Assembly: GCA_937922175.1 (NCBI GenBank)
Contig: CAKZUU010000442.1
Coordinates: 1 to 5,501 of the forward strand
Direction of reading: 5' to 3'
Source: an uncultured Gemmataceae bacterium
GTDB taxonomy: Bacteria; Planctomycetota; Planctomycetia; Gemmatales; Gemmataceae
DNA: 5,501 bases
In this document: positions 1 through 5,405 of the stretch, one piece after another
Numbering within the stretch: position 1 is the stretch's first letter
How the letters are laid out: each line of letters opens with the position of its first letter
Program-made: the position numbers and the translations under genes
The notes under the pieces: generated by a model
What the model was told of the DNA's origin: nothing
Databases searched by the model: none
The model's input: only the letters and a program-made list of their open reading frames with translations

Positions 1-813
1 ATCGGACCGATGGGCTTCGGCGGGAAACTGACGATCGGTTCGTGCAAGATCGGCGTGCGCAATCGACTGCCCGCCTCGTTTTTCGTCAGCGTCGCATACA
101 TGTGCTGGGCTTTTCGCCGGCGGGGCGTCATTCTCGACACCAGTGGTCAGGTCATCCGCTGGCTGTACCAGAGCGACGACGAATCTTTCGAACCGGCCAC
201 TGATGACACCGTGCCGGTTCCATTGGGTCTGCCCAGCAGTACTGCGGTCAAAACGTTGACGGCTCCCCTGACCGAAGCCGATGTGCGATCGTTGCGGGCC
301 GGCGACATCGTGATGTTAAATGGCCCGGTCTTCACCGGTCGGGATGCCGTTCACAAGTTTATTTTCAAAGGCGGTGATGTCTCCGTTCTGCATCAGGCGG
401 TCATTTACCACTGCGGTCCAGTCGTTTTGGAAGAGAATGGGCAATACCGGGTCGTGGCTGCGGGGCCGACCACCTCCATTCGCGAGGAACCCTATCAGGC
501 TGCCGTCATCGAAAAATACCAGATCAAAGCGGTGATCGGGAAAGGGGGGATGGGCGCCAAGACGTTGGAGGCTTGCCAACGGTTTGGCTGTGTTTACCTG
601 CATGCGATTGGCGGAGCCGCCCAGATTTATGCTCGATGCGTCGAGAGAACCCCACGAGTGTTCCTCAAAGAGGAGTTCGGTAGCCCTGAGGCAGTTTGGG
701 AAATGCATGTAAAAAATTTCCCCGCCGTCGTCACGATGGATTCTCACGGCCGCTCTCTGCATGCGGAAGTCAGCGAGATCTCGCGGCACCGGCTCCAAGA
801 GGTCCTCGCCTGA
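1..813 (+). CDS. Class I (iron-sulfur) fumarate hydratase, single-chain type, 5' truncated by the window
   Basis: This is the C-terminal 270 residues of an enzyme that reversibly hydrates fumarate to L-malate in the TCA cycle, in the cytoplasm. The frame is open from base 1 (Ile-Gly-Pro before the Met at 10), so that Met is internal and the true start lies outside the window. Residues 1-37 are the end of the alpha (N-terminal) domain, with GPMGFGGK at 2-9. Cys35, in YMCWAF, aligns with the third cluster cysteine of E. coli FumA (Cys318). A linker follows (about 38-80), then the beta (swivel) domain (about 82-258) with LNGPVFTGRDAVHK, GPTTS at 155-159, GKGGMG at 180-185 and AIGGAA. Alpha and beta parts lie on one chain, as in FumA/FumB, not as two subunits. 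L-tartrate dehydratase is the main alternative, since the beta domains are homologous. The family call is firm; the substrate is inferred. Confidence 0.9.
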   Translation: MGPMGFGGKLTIGSCKIGVRNRLPASFFVSVAYMCWAFRRRGVILDTSGQVIRWLYQSDDESFEPATDDTVPVPLGLPSSTAVKTLTAPLTEADVRSLRAGDIVMLNGPVFTGRDAVHKFIFKGGDVSVLHQAVIYHCGPVVLEENGQYRVVAAGPTTSIREEPYQAAVIEKYQIKAVIGKGGMGAKTLEACQRFGCVYLHAIGGAAQIYARCVERTPRVFLKEEFGSPEAVWEMHVKNFPAVVTMDSHGRSLHAEVSEISRHRLQEVLA

Positions 814-894
814 TCTCGTCGCGATCGCTCAGTCCTGCGCACGGTAACCAAGCAACGGCGGCTTCGGTGAATTTCAAGGGGAATCGATTCGGCC

Positions 895-1311
895 ATGCGG
901 GACGTCACTCGAGAACAGATCCATCTCTACCTCGACAACGCCTTGACCGAGGCCGAGGCCTCGCGCATCGAACAAGCGATCCGGGCCAGCTCGGAGTTGA
1001 AACAACTATTGCGCTCGATCTTGGCCGAGCGGGACCGTGGGGAGCACTCAGTAGGAGCGATCTGGCGGCGAGGTCACCTCAGCTGCCCCTCGCGCGAGCA
1101 ACTTGGCGCTTATCTACTCCGTGCCTTGGATGACGACCTATTCGACTACATCCGATTCCATCTGGAAACGATTCAGTGTCCGTATTGCCTCGCCAATCTC
1201 GACGATTTGAGGTCGCAGCAGATCGAGCCGCAACCAAAAATCAAGTCCCGACGGCAACGAATTTTTGAATCGAGCGTCGGGTTGATCAAACCGCCGGCCC
1301 CCCGTCGCTGA
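895..1311 (+). CDS. Small ZAS/zf-HC2-like zinc-binding protein with two tandem repeats (putative regulator, function unknown)
   Basis: A 138-residue soluble protein without signal peptide or membrane segment. The ATG at 895 is the only usable start: an in-frame TGA lies at 868-870 with no ATG, GTG or TTG between. An AAGGGG stretch lies 13 bases upstream, rather far for a ribosome binding site. Residues 6-39 and 67-102 look like copies of one helical fold, both reading R-E-Q-(I/L)-x2-Y-L-x2-A-L and then an Ile before the zinc-ligand region. The second copy carries Cys64, His89, Cys95 and Cys98. This resembles the ligand set of zinc anti-sigma factors such as RsrA, although the His-to-Cys spacing is five residues, not three. 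The first copy has lost the ligands. The link (about 45-60) holds GEHSVGAIWRR, and the tail is basic (RRQRIFESS). I recall similar proteins as uncharacterised in planctomycetes. No sigma factor gene is adjacent, so an anti-sigma role is only a possibility. Confidence 0.8.
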   Translation: MRDVTREQIHLYLDNALTEAEASRIEQAIRASSELKQLLRSILAERDRGEHSVGAIWRRGHLSCPSREQLGAYLLRALDDDLFDYIRFHLETIQCPYCLANLDDLRSQQIEPQPKIKSRRQRIFESSVGLIKPPAPRR

Positions 1312-1446
1312 CTGCCGAACCTCTCATCGCGAGCCGAGTTTGTTCGCTTCTGCGCCCACCGATTCCGCAGTTTTTTATCTCGTGCCGCGCTCCGTTGTTC
1401 CTTCGTTCTGCGGCGGGAATTGCGCAGTTTACCTTGCAAATCGAAT

Positions 1447-1460
1447 GTTTCTTTGGAAAC
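1447..1460. repeat. Small perfect inverted repeat upstream of the secreted-protein gene
   Basis: GTTTC and GAAAC are separated by a four-base TTTG spacer. The site lies 66 bases before the ATG at 1527. It could be a short hairpin in the leader or an operator-like palindrome. Five-base arms can also arise by chance, so a role is not established. Confidence 0.3.
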
Positions 1461-1513
1461 GGTCGAGTCGATCCCGAGGAAACGACGATCAATCTCCCCA
1501 GAGGCGTTCTACC

Positions 1514-1519
1514 AAGGAG
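1514..1519 (+). promoter_or_regulatory. Ribosome binding site that decides the start at 1527
   Basis: A full AAGGAG sits seven bases before the ATG at 1527, ideal spacing. It argues for this start rather than the in-frame ATG at 1395, because translation from 1527 opens directly into a signal peptide. Confidence 0.75.
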
Positions 1520-1526
1520 CCGAACG

Positions 1527-1979
1527 ATGTTCGACCGGGTGATTTTTGTTGTCTGTGTGGGGCTGATGACCGGGACGGTCTTCGCCGGCGACCTGGAACG
1601 TTCTTCGCGGACGAAGACATCGACATCACAGCCGACACCGGATTCAGGCTCAACCCACAGGGTCGCGGTGTTGCAAACCAGTAACGATTCCAAGAACTTG
1701 CCCGGAATGACGAATGCCCCAATCTTGATTTCCGAAGAGGAGATCCCGCAGGCATCTGTCGTCAGGGAATCCCCGAACGACTGTGATTCAGGTTCCTGCT
1801 CCGGCGGAATTCTTTTTCGGTTGTGTCCAAAGCTCAATCACCCCAAACCGCCGTACGATCCCTTGCAGTGCAGCACGTTCAAAAGCACTTGGCGATTTTT
1901 GTTCGGAGGCTGCCGCGCTTTTTTTGAGGAAGGCCGGTACAAGCCGCGCTACCCTGGGAACTGCCCCTGCGGGAGGTAG
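1527..1979 (+). CDS. Small secreted cysteine-rich protein, function unknown
   Basis: A 150-residue protein. Residues 1-20 form a Sec signal peptide: a short N-region with one Arg, a hydrophobic core (VIFVVCVGLM), and V-F-A before Gly21 as the likely signal peptidase I site. Residues 22-60 are Ser/Thr-rich and probably disordered. The C-terminal 65 residues hold all seven cysteines of the mature chain (86, 91, 100, 115, 129, 146, 148), including C-D-S-G-S-C and C-P-C near the end, with an aromatic and basic stretch around 118-142 (FGGCRAFFEEG). The cysteines suggest disulfides or metal binding outside the cytoplasm. There is no lipobox with Cys at the cleavage site, so a lipoprotein is unlikely. 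I do not recognise the family beyond a general resemblance to small secreted planctomycete proteins. The gene ends 112 bases from the 3' end of fusA, facing it. The open frame extends upstream to 1395, but 1527 is chosen for its ribosome binding site and signal peptide. Confidence 0.75.
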   Translation: MFDRVIFVVCVGLMTGTVFAGDLERSSRTKTSTSQPTPDSGSTHRVAVLQTSNDSKNLPGMTNAPILISEEEIPQASVVRESPNDCDSGSCSGGILFRLCPKLNHPKPPYDPLQCSTFKSTWRFLFGGCRAFFEEGRYKPRYPGNCPCGR

Positions 1980-2091
1980 ATTGAACGCGGGGAACGGTCC
2001 GCGGCTGCGTCGGCGCGCTCGCCACCGGCAAGCCGCACCGGGATGAGACTTTCGCGAGTCAGATAAAGACACTAGGTCGATCAATCGGCCA
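1980..2091. other. Convergent intergenic region with inverted repeats (possible terminator zone)
   Basis: Transcripts from both sides meet here, so termination is expected. Visible structures are a five-base stem at 1986-1990/1999-2003, a six-base stem at 2001-2006/2031-2036 that can enclose GGCG/CGCC at 2012-2015/2020-2023, and a short stem at 2047-2060 (GACTT/GAGTC). The first two share bases and are alternatives. None is followed by a clear T-tract on either strand, so a classical intrinsic terminator is not demonstrated. Factor-dependent termination is equally possible. Confidence 0.35.
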
Positions 2092-4191
2092 TCAGAGCGG
2101 ATTCAGGATCGACTCCAGGACGTCTCTGGGAGCGGGGGCATAGGAATGCGGTTCCATCGTCGAACTGGCGCGCCCCTGACTGAGACTCCGCGCCTGCTCG
2201 GCGTAGTCGAACATTTTCGCCAAAGGCACGAGAGCCTCGATCGTCCACCAACGGTTTCGTTGATCCGTGCGAAGGATCTGCGCTCCCCGAGCGTTCAGAT
2301 CGGCTGAGATGGGACCGAAAAACTCGTCCGGGACCTGGACTTCCACCCGCATGATCGGTTCGAGCAAGATGATATTTCCCCGCAGGGCTTTTTGGACGGC
2401 ATCGGCACCGGCAAACTCGAATGCCTCCTCTCGCGACAAGGCCGCGTCCACCTGGGCATCGATGATCGTCGCATGGACGTCCATCACGGGATAGCCGACC
2501 TCGCCCGACTGAAGACCAAAACGGACCCCTCGCTCGGCAGCGGCAGCAAAGAGCGGCGGCAGCTTGTCGCTCGCCACTCGATTCGTCACCGATGTCGTGA
2601 CCTCGCGTGCCACCCGTTCAAATCTTACCGTCAGTTTGGCGAACATCGCCGGGTTTTGCCGAATGCATTCCCCCTCGGTCGTCACGTCGGCTTTCAGCGT
2701 CTCTCGGTAATTGACCCGTGGGGGGCGGACCCGAACTTTCAACTTCCAGTCCCGTTCCAAGCGATGTTGCTTCACCTCCAGATGCAATTTCCCCATCCCG
2801 AACATCAGCTTTTGCCCCGTCTCGGGATTGTCCTTCCACGTGAACGTTGGGTCCTCTTTGCGCAACAAATTCAGCATCTGGACGAGTTTGTCTTTATCCG
2901 CGCTGGACTCCGGCTCGATCGACTGGCTCACGACCGGTTCAGCAAAGCGGATGGACTCCAGAACGATCGGGTGCTGCGTGTCGCATAGGGTGTCACCGGT
3001 GATCGATTCGCGGAGTCCTTGAATCGCGACGATGTCTCCCGCATGAGATTGTGGGATCTCCTCGCGCTGTCGGCGGGGATCGGCATGAACGTGAAACAGT
3101 TTGGTGATGTTTTCCTTCACGTCGCGGCCGGGGTTGTACATTCGGCTGTTTGCCTTCAAGGTGCCCGAGTAGATCCGGACGAACGACAATTCCCCGTGGG
3201 TGTCCGCCACCACTTTGAACACCAGCCCGCAAAACGGTTCCTTCGGGTCGGGTTTACGTTTTTCCTCCTTCTCTGGTTTCTTCGGATGACGACCCACCAC
3301 CGGCGGTCGGTCCAAGGGACTGGGCAGGTACCAGACGACCGCATCTAAAAGGGGCTGAATACCGATGTGCTCTCGTCCGGAGCCACACAACACCGGCTGC
3401 ACCAAGCGAGCGAGGGTTTGCTCCCGTATCAAGCTCCGAATCGCTTCCGGCGCGACTTCTCGTCCTTCCAACAAAGCGCTGGTAATGCGGTCTTGGTCAT
3501 CATGCTGGGTCAGCGTGTCGAACATTTGTTCACGGAAATGGGCGAGGGTCTCTTGCAGGCTGGGCGGGACCTCGGCGACGCGGATGGTCTTGCCGAAATC
3601 TGCCTCTTCGAAAAAGAGCGCCTGTTGCTCGATGATGTCGATAACGCCGGCAAAAGGAACGGGGCTGTCCTTGATGGATCCTGATCCGATCGGGATGACA
3701 ATGGGCAACGGGTGACCTTCGAGCCGATCACGAATTTCTGCCACGACGTTGTCGAAATTCGCGCCGACGACGTCCATTTTGTTGATGAAGGCGAGTCGGG
3801 GGACGTGGTATCGATTGGCCTGCCGCCAGACGGTTTCCGACTGAGCTTCAACCCCTTTTTGAGCATCGAAAACGCAGATCGCGCCATCAAGGACACGCAA
3901 GCTGCGTTCGACTTCCGCAGTGAAATCGACGTGGCCGGGCGTATCGATCAGATTAATGATGCAATCGCGCCAGCGGAAGGGAACACAGGCGGAATAGATG
4001 GTGATTCCCCGTTCTTGTTCTTCGACGTCGTAGTCGGTTTCGGTGTCGCCGCTGTCCACGCTTCCCAAGCGGTGGATGGCCCCGGAGTAGTAGAGTAGGT
4101 GCTCGGTGGTGGTGGTTTTCCCAGCGTCGATGTGGGCGATGATGCCGAGGTTTCGGAAACGGCTGAGATCAGGTCCGGCGTCTTTGGCCAT
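2092..4191 (-). CDS. fusA: Elongation factor G (divergent, spdEFG-like)
   Basis: A 699-residue translational GTPase of normal EF-G length (E. coli 704) and complete five-domain layout. The G domain has AHIDAGKT at 19-26 (P-loop), RGIT at 61-64 with the switch I Thr64, DTPGH at 83-87 with catalytic His87, and NKMD at 137-140. Domain II starts near 315 after a Lys/Glu/Pro-rich linker (300-318). Domain III contains FGMGKLHLEV at 464-473, where typical EF-G has SGMGELHLEI. Domain IV (about 490-610) lacks the usual tip motifs: GGRGQYGHV is replaced by N-P-A-M-F-A and HDVDSS by VDAALS. Domain V ends with SQGRASSTMEPHSY. Switch I reads TDYDVEEQERGIT instead of the usual DWMEQEQERGIT. This pattern resembles the EF-G paralogs of spirochaetes, planctomycetes and deltaproteobacteria. 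The gene is third in a str-type operon, 123 bases after rpsG, with a GGGGA ribosome binding site before the ATG. The family is certain. Whether it is the main translocase or a recycling-type paralog is open. Confidence 0.95.
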   Translation of the reverse strand: MAKDAGPDLSRFRNLGIIAHIDAGKTTTTEHLLYYSGAIHRLGSVDSGDTETDYDVEEQERGITIYSACVPFRWRDCIINLIDTPGHVDFTAEVERSLRVLDGAICVFDAQKGVEAQSETVWRQANRYHVPRLAFINKMDVVGANFDNVVAEIRDRLEGHPLPIVIPIGSGSIKDSPVPFAGVIDIIEQQALFFEEADFGKTIRVAEVPPSLQETLAHFREQMFDTLTQHDDQDRITSALLEGREVAPEAIRSLIREQTLARLVQPVLCGSGREHIGIQPLLDAVVWYLPSPLDRPPVVGRHPKKPEKEEKRKPDPKEPFCGLVFKVVADTHGELSFVRIYSGTLKANSRMYNPGRDVKENITKLFHVHADPRRQREEIPQSHAGDIVAIQGLRESITGDTLCDTQHPIVLESIRFAEPVVSQSIEPESSADKDKLVQMLNLLRKEDPTFTWKDNPETGQKLMFGMGKLHLEVKQHRLERDWKLKVRVRPPRVNYRETLKADVTTEGECIRQNPAMFAKLTVRFERVAREVTTSVTNRVASDKLPPLFAAAAERGVRFGLQSGEVGYPVMDVHATIIDAQVDAALSREEAFEFAGADAVQKALRGNIILLEPIMRVEVQVPDEFFGPISADLNARGAQILRTDQRNRWWTIEALVPLAKMFDYAEQARSLSQGRASSTMEPHSYAPAPRDVLESILNPL

Positions 4192-4197
4192 GATCGT

Positions 4198-4202
4198 TCC
4201 CC
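4198..4202 (-). promoter_or_regulatory. Ribosome binding site of fusA
   Basis: On the minus strand GGGGA stands six bases before the fusA ATG (4191). It is a partial match to the Shine-Dalgarno consensus and supports the Met-Ala-Lys-Asp start, which also gives the usual short N-terminus before the P-loop. Confidence 0.5.
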
Positions 4203-4212
4203 GAAAACACGA

Positions 4213-4300
4213 TCACCACAACGGTGACCGACACGGGGAGGGACTGCCGCCGGGAGAGAGAGCCGAGACGAGTCCGAGCGTCGAGGGATCGTTGTGGTGA
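4213..4300 (-). repeat. Long-range inverted repeat between rpsG and fusA (possible mRNA structure)
   Basis: Bases 4213-4223 (TCACCACAACG) are a perfect 11-base complement of 4290-4300. The arms enclose 66 bases with a smaller GGACT/AGTCC pair at 4241-4245/4271-4275. In the mRNA the helix would bracket almost the whole rpsG-fusA gap. Its 3' arm ends 21 bases before the fusA ATG, leaving the GGGGA ribosome binding site just outside. It may influence fusA translation or protect the transcript. This is a structure seen by eye, not computed. Confidence 0.5.
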
Positions 4301-4314
4301 GATCGCGGGCCGGA

Positions 4315-4788
4315 TCACCAAGCAAAATGCGCGAAGGCTTTGTTGGCGTCAGCCATCTTGATCGTTGTTTCGCGTTTGGCCATCGCCTCACCCTCACGTC
4401 GGTAGGCGCTGAGCAATTCGTCGGCCAACCGCATCGCCATCGGCTTCCCGGTTTTATTGCGGGCCGCTTGGATGATCCACCGGATGGCCAAGGCTTGTTT
4501 CCGCTTCGGATTCACCTGCATCGGCACCTGATAGGTCGCCCCGCCCACACGACGCGAACGCAATTCCACGGGCGGTTTGACGTTGTCGACGGCTTGGGTG
4601 AACAGTTCAATGGGGTCGGCGTCGGGCATCCGTTTGCGGATCAAGTCGATCGCATCGTAGAAAATCCGCTGCGCGGTCGCCTTCTTGCCACACCACATCA
4701 AACAATTGATAAACTTGCTCGCCAGTAATGACTGGAACTTCGGATCCGGTCTGAGAGTCGCCTCACTCGCCGTTTTCTTTCCCGCCAT
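4315..4788 (-). CDS. rpsG: 30S ribosomal protein S7
   Basis: S7 nucleates assembly of the 30S head by binding the 3' domain of 16S rRNA and lines the E-site tRNA exit. The 157-residue product has the normal length (about 156). Recognisable family segments in order are RPDPKFQSLLASKFIN near 13-28, LMWCGKKATAQRIFYDAI near 30-47, the S7 signature VDNVKPPVELRSRRVGGATY near 67-86 with QVPMQVNP after it, ALAIRWIIQAAR near 99-110, and the C-terminal MADANKAFAHFAW. The extreme N-terminus (AGKKTASEAT) differs from the common PRRR-type opening but stays basic. The gene is second in the operon, 103 bases after rpsL. In E. coli S7 represses its own operon by binding the rpsL-rpsG gap. A hairpin in the corresponding gap here makes similar feedback conceivable but unproven. 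Confidence 0.98.
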   Translation of the reverse strand: MAGKKTASEATLRPDPKFQSLLASKFINCLMWCGKKATAQRIFYDAIDLIRKRMPDADPIELFTQAVDNVKPPVELRSRRVGGATYQVPMQVNPKRKQALAIRWIIQAARNKTGKPMAMRLADELLSAYRREGEAMAKRETTIKMADANKAFAHFAW

Positions 4789-4799
4789 GTCGCGTGCCT

Positions 4800-4833
4800 A
4801 CCCTGTCTGATCGCCACTTTTTTCCACCCTGTC
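4800..4833 (-). repeat. Direct repeat ACCCTGTC in the rpsL-rpsG gap
   Basis: ACCCTGTC occurs at 4800-4807 and again at 4826-4833. On the mRNA this reads GACAGGGT twice, the second copy just upstream of the rpsG start and supplying the weak GGGTAGG ribosome-binding candidate. The copies are 26 bases apart. They may be alternative pairing partners, or chance. Confidence 0.35.
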
Positions 4834-4858
4834 GCGTCGTTTCGAGCCGACGGCGACA
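4830..4858 (-). promoter_or_regulatory. Strong hairpin in the rpsL-rpsG intercistronic region (candidate translational control site)
   Basis: Bases 4830-4839 (TGTCGCGTCG) pair with 4848-4858 (CGACGGCGACA) to give ten base pairs, with one unpaired base at 4852 and an eight-base loop (4840-4847). On the transcript the hairpin lies about 42 bases upstream of the rpsG ATG and is followed by GGGTGGAAAAAAG, not by U residues, so it is not an intrinsic terminator. E. coli S7 binds a structured rpsL-rpsG gap of similar size (about 100 bases), so an analogous feedback site is a reasonable inference from position. No sequence match to the E. coli site is claimed. Confidence 0.5.
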
Positions 4859-4891
4859 CCGACACCAAGCCCGCCCGTCACCATTCCCGGC

Positions 4892-5266
4892 TTATTTGGC
4901 CGGTTTTTCGGCACCGTATTTTGATCGGGCCTGTCGACGATCTTGAACCCCTTGGCAGTCGAGGACACCCCGAATGATGTGATACCGAACACCCGGCAAG
5001 TCTCGGACACGACCGCCCCGAACCAGCACAATCGAGTGTTCTTGCAGATTGTGCCCTTCCCCAGGGATGTATGCCGTCACTTCGATCCCATTGGTCAGTC
5101 GAACACGGGCCACTTTCCGCAGGGCCGAGTTCGGCTTCTTTGGCGTCATCGTTTTCACCACGGTGCAGACGCCTTTCTTTTGTGGGCAACCCTGCATCGC
5201 GGGGTGCCGCGGCTTACTGTGCTGCGGAACCCGTGGCTTCCTCACGAGTTGATTGATCGTCGGCAT
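4892..5266 (-). CDS. rpsL: 30S ribosomal protein S12
   Basis: S12 sits at the decoding centre of the 30S subunit and controls accuracy and streptomycin response. The 124-residue product aligns along its full length with E. coli S12 (124): MPTINQLVRKPR at the start, CPQKKGVC at 27-34, the decoding loop TPKKPNSALRKV at 41-52 with Lys43 and Lys44 kept, GEGHNLQEHS near 69-78, RGGRVRDLPGVRYH at 83-96, and DRRQARSKYG near 109-118. Asp89, the residue methylthiolated by RimO in E. coli, is present. Position 88, normally Lys, is Arg. The ATG gives the canonical N-terminus. A GAGGAG lies 13 bases upstream and a closer GGCGGA 4 bases upstream. It is the first recognisable gene of the operon in this window. 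Confidence 0.98.
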   Translation of the reverse strand: MPTINQLVRKPRVPQHSKPRHPAMQGCPQKKGVCTVVKTMTPKKPNSALRKVARVRLTNGIEVTAYIPGEGHNLQEHSIVLVRGGRVRDLPGVRYHIIRGVLDCQGVQDRRQARSKYGAEKPAK

Positions 5267-5304
5267 GCGATCCGCCTACTCCTCGCTTCGTTTGACCCTC
5301 GTCG

Positions 5305-5317
5305 CATTCCAGGAATC
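5305..5317. repeat. Short palindrome in the rpsL leader
   Basis: ATTCC (5306-5310) and GGAAT (5312-5316) form an inverted repeat around one central base. It lies between the candidate -10 box (5322-5327) and the rpsL start, so it could be an operator or part of a leader hairpin. The arms are only five bases long and the role is unknown. Confidence 0.3.
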
Positions 5318-5321
5318 GTTC

Positions 5322-5349
5322 ATCCTAGAAATTCTCTCTCCACGGACAA
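5322..5349 (-). promoter_or_regulatory. Candidate sigma-70-type promoter for the rpsL-rpsG-fusA operon
   Basis: Read on the minus strand, TTGTCC (5349-5344, four of six matches to TTGACA) is followed after 16 bases by TAGGAT (5327-5322, four of six matches to TATAAT). Transcription would start near 5315, giving a leader of about 50 bases before rpsL. The spacing is acceptable and the stretch is the most AT-rich part of the upstream region. The match is moderate, and the operon could instead be read from an upstream gene. Confidence 0.4.
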
Positions 5350-5405
5350 GGGTAAATTCGCCTTCCTGAGCCTGGATGCCGAGAGTTCGTCGGCGCCACC
5401 CGCTG

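Larger units (their letters stand above)
1312..1526. other. Intergenic region without a recognisable gene
   Basis: I see no convincing gene here. The open frame that runs in from base 1395 is the upstream extension of the next gene and lacks a signal peptide or ribosome binding site at its first ATG. The stretch is relatively T-rich around 1370-1460 and probably holds the promoter of the gene at 1527, but no good pair of -35/-10 boxes stands out. It contains a small perfect inverted repeat (1447-1460) and the AAGGAG ribosome binding site at 1514-1519. Confidence 0.5.

Noticed and set aside
316..798. Open frame of 160 codons on the minus strand
   Set aside because: It lies wholly inside the fumarase gene on the opposite strand, and its translation shows no recognisable family. 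It is a shadow of the real coding frame.
1395..1526. In-frame upstream extension of the secreted-protein gene
   Set aside because: Starting at 1395 would bury the signal peptide 44 residues inside the protein, and there is no good ribosome binding site there. The start at 1527 explains both signals.
1286..1837. Open frame of 183 codons on the minus strand across the 1312-1526 gap
   Set aside because: It overlaps the secreted-protein gene antisense. Its product shows no domain, signal peptide or coherent composition, and the plus-strand gene has an ideal ribosome binding site and signal peptide.
2392..2988. Open frame of 198 codons on the plus strand
   Set aside because: It is antisense to the certain EF-G gene and has no recognisable motifs.
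3712..4098. Open frame of 128 codons on the plus strand, acidic and protein-like in composition
   Set aside because: It is antisense to the EF-G G domain. The apparent protein character follows from reading a well-conserved gene backwards.
4808..4836. Hairpin followed by an A-run in the rpsL-rpsG gap as an intrinsic terminator
   Set aside because: On the transcript the hairpin is followed by GGGTGGAAAAAAG. Terminators need a U-run after the stem. The T-run is on the other strand, where no gene needs terminating.
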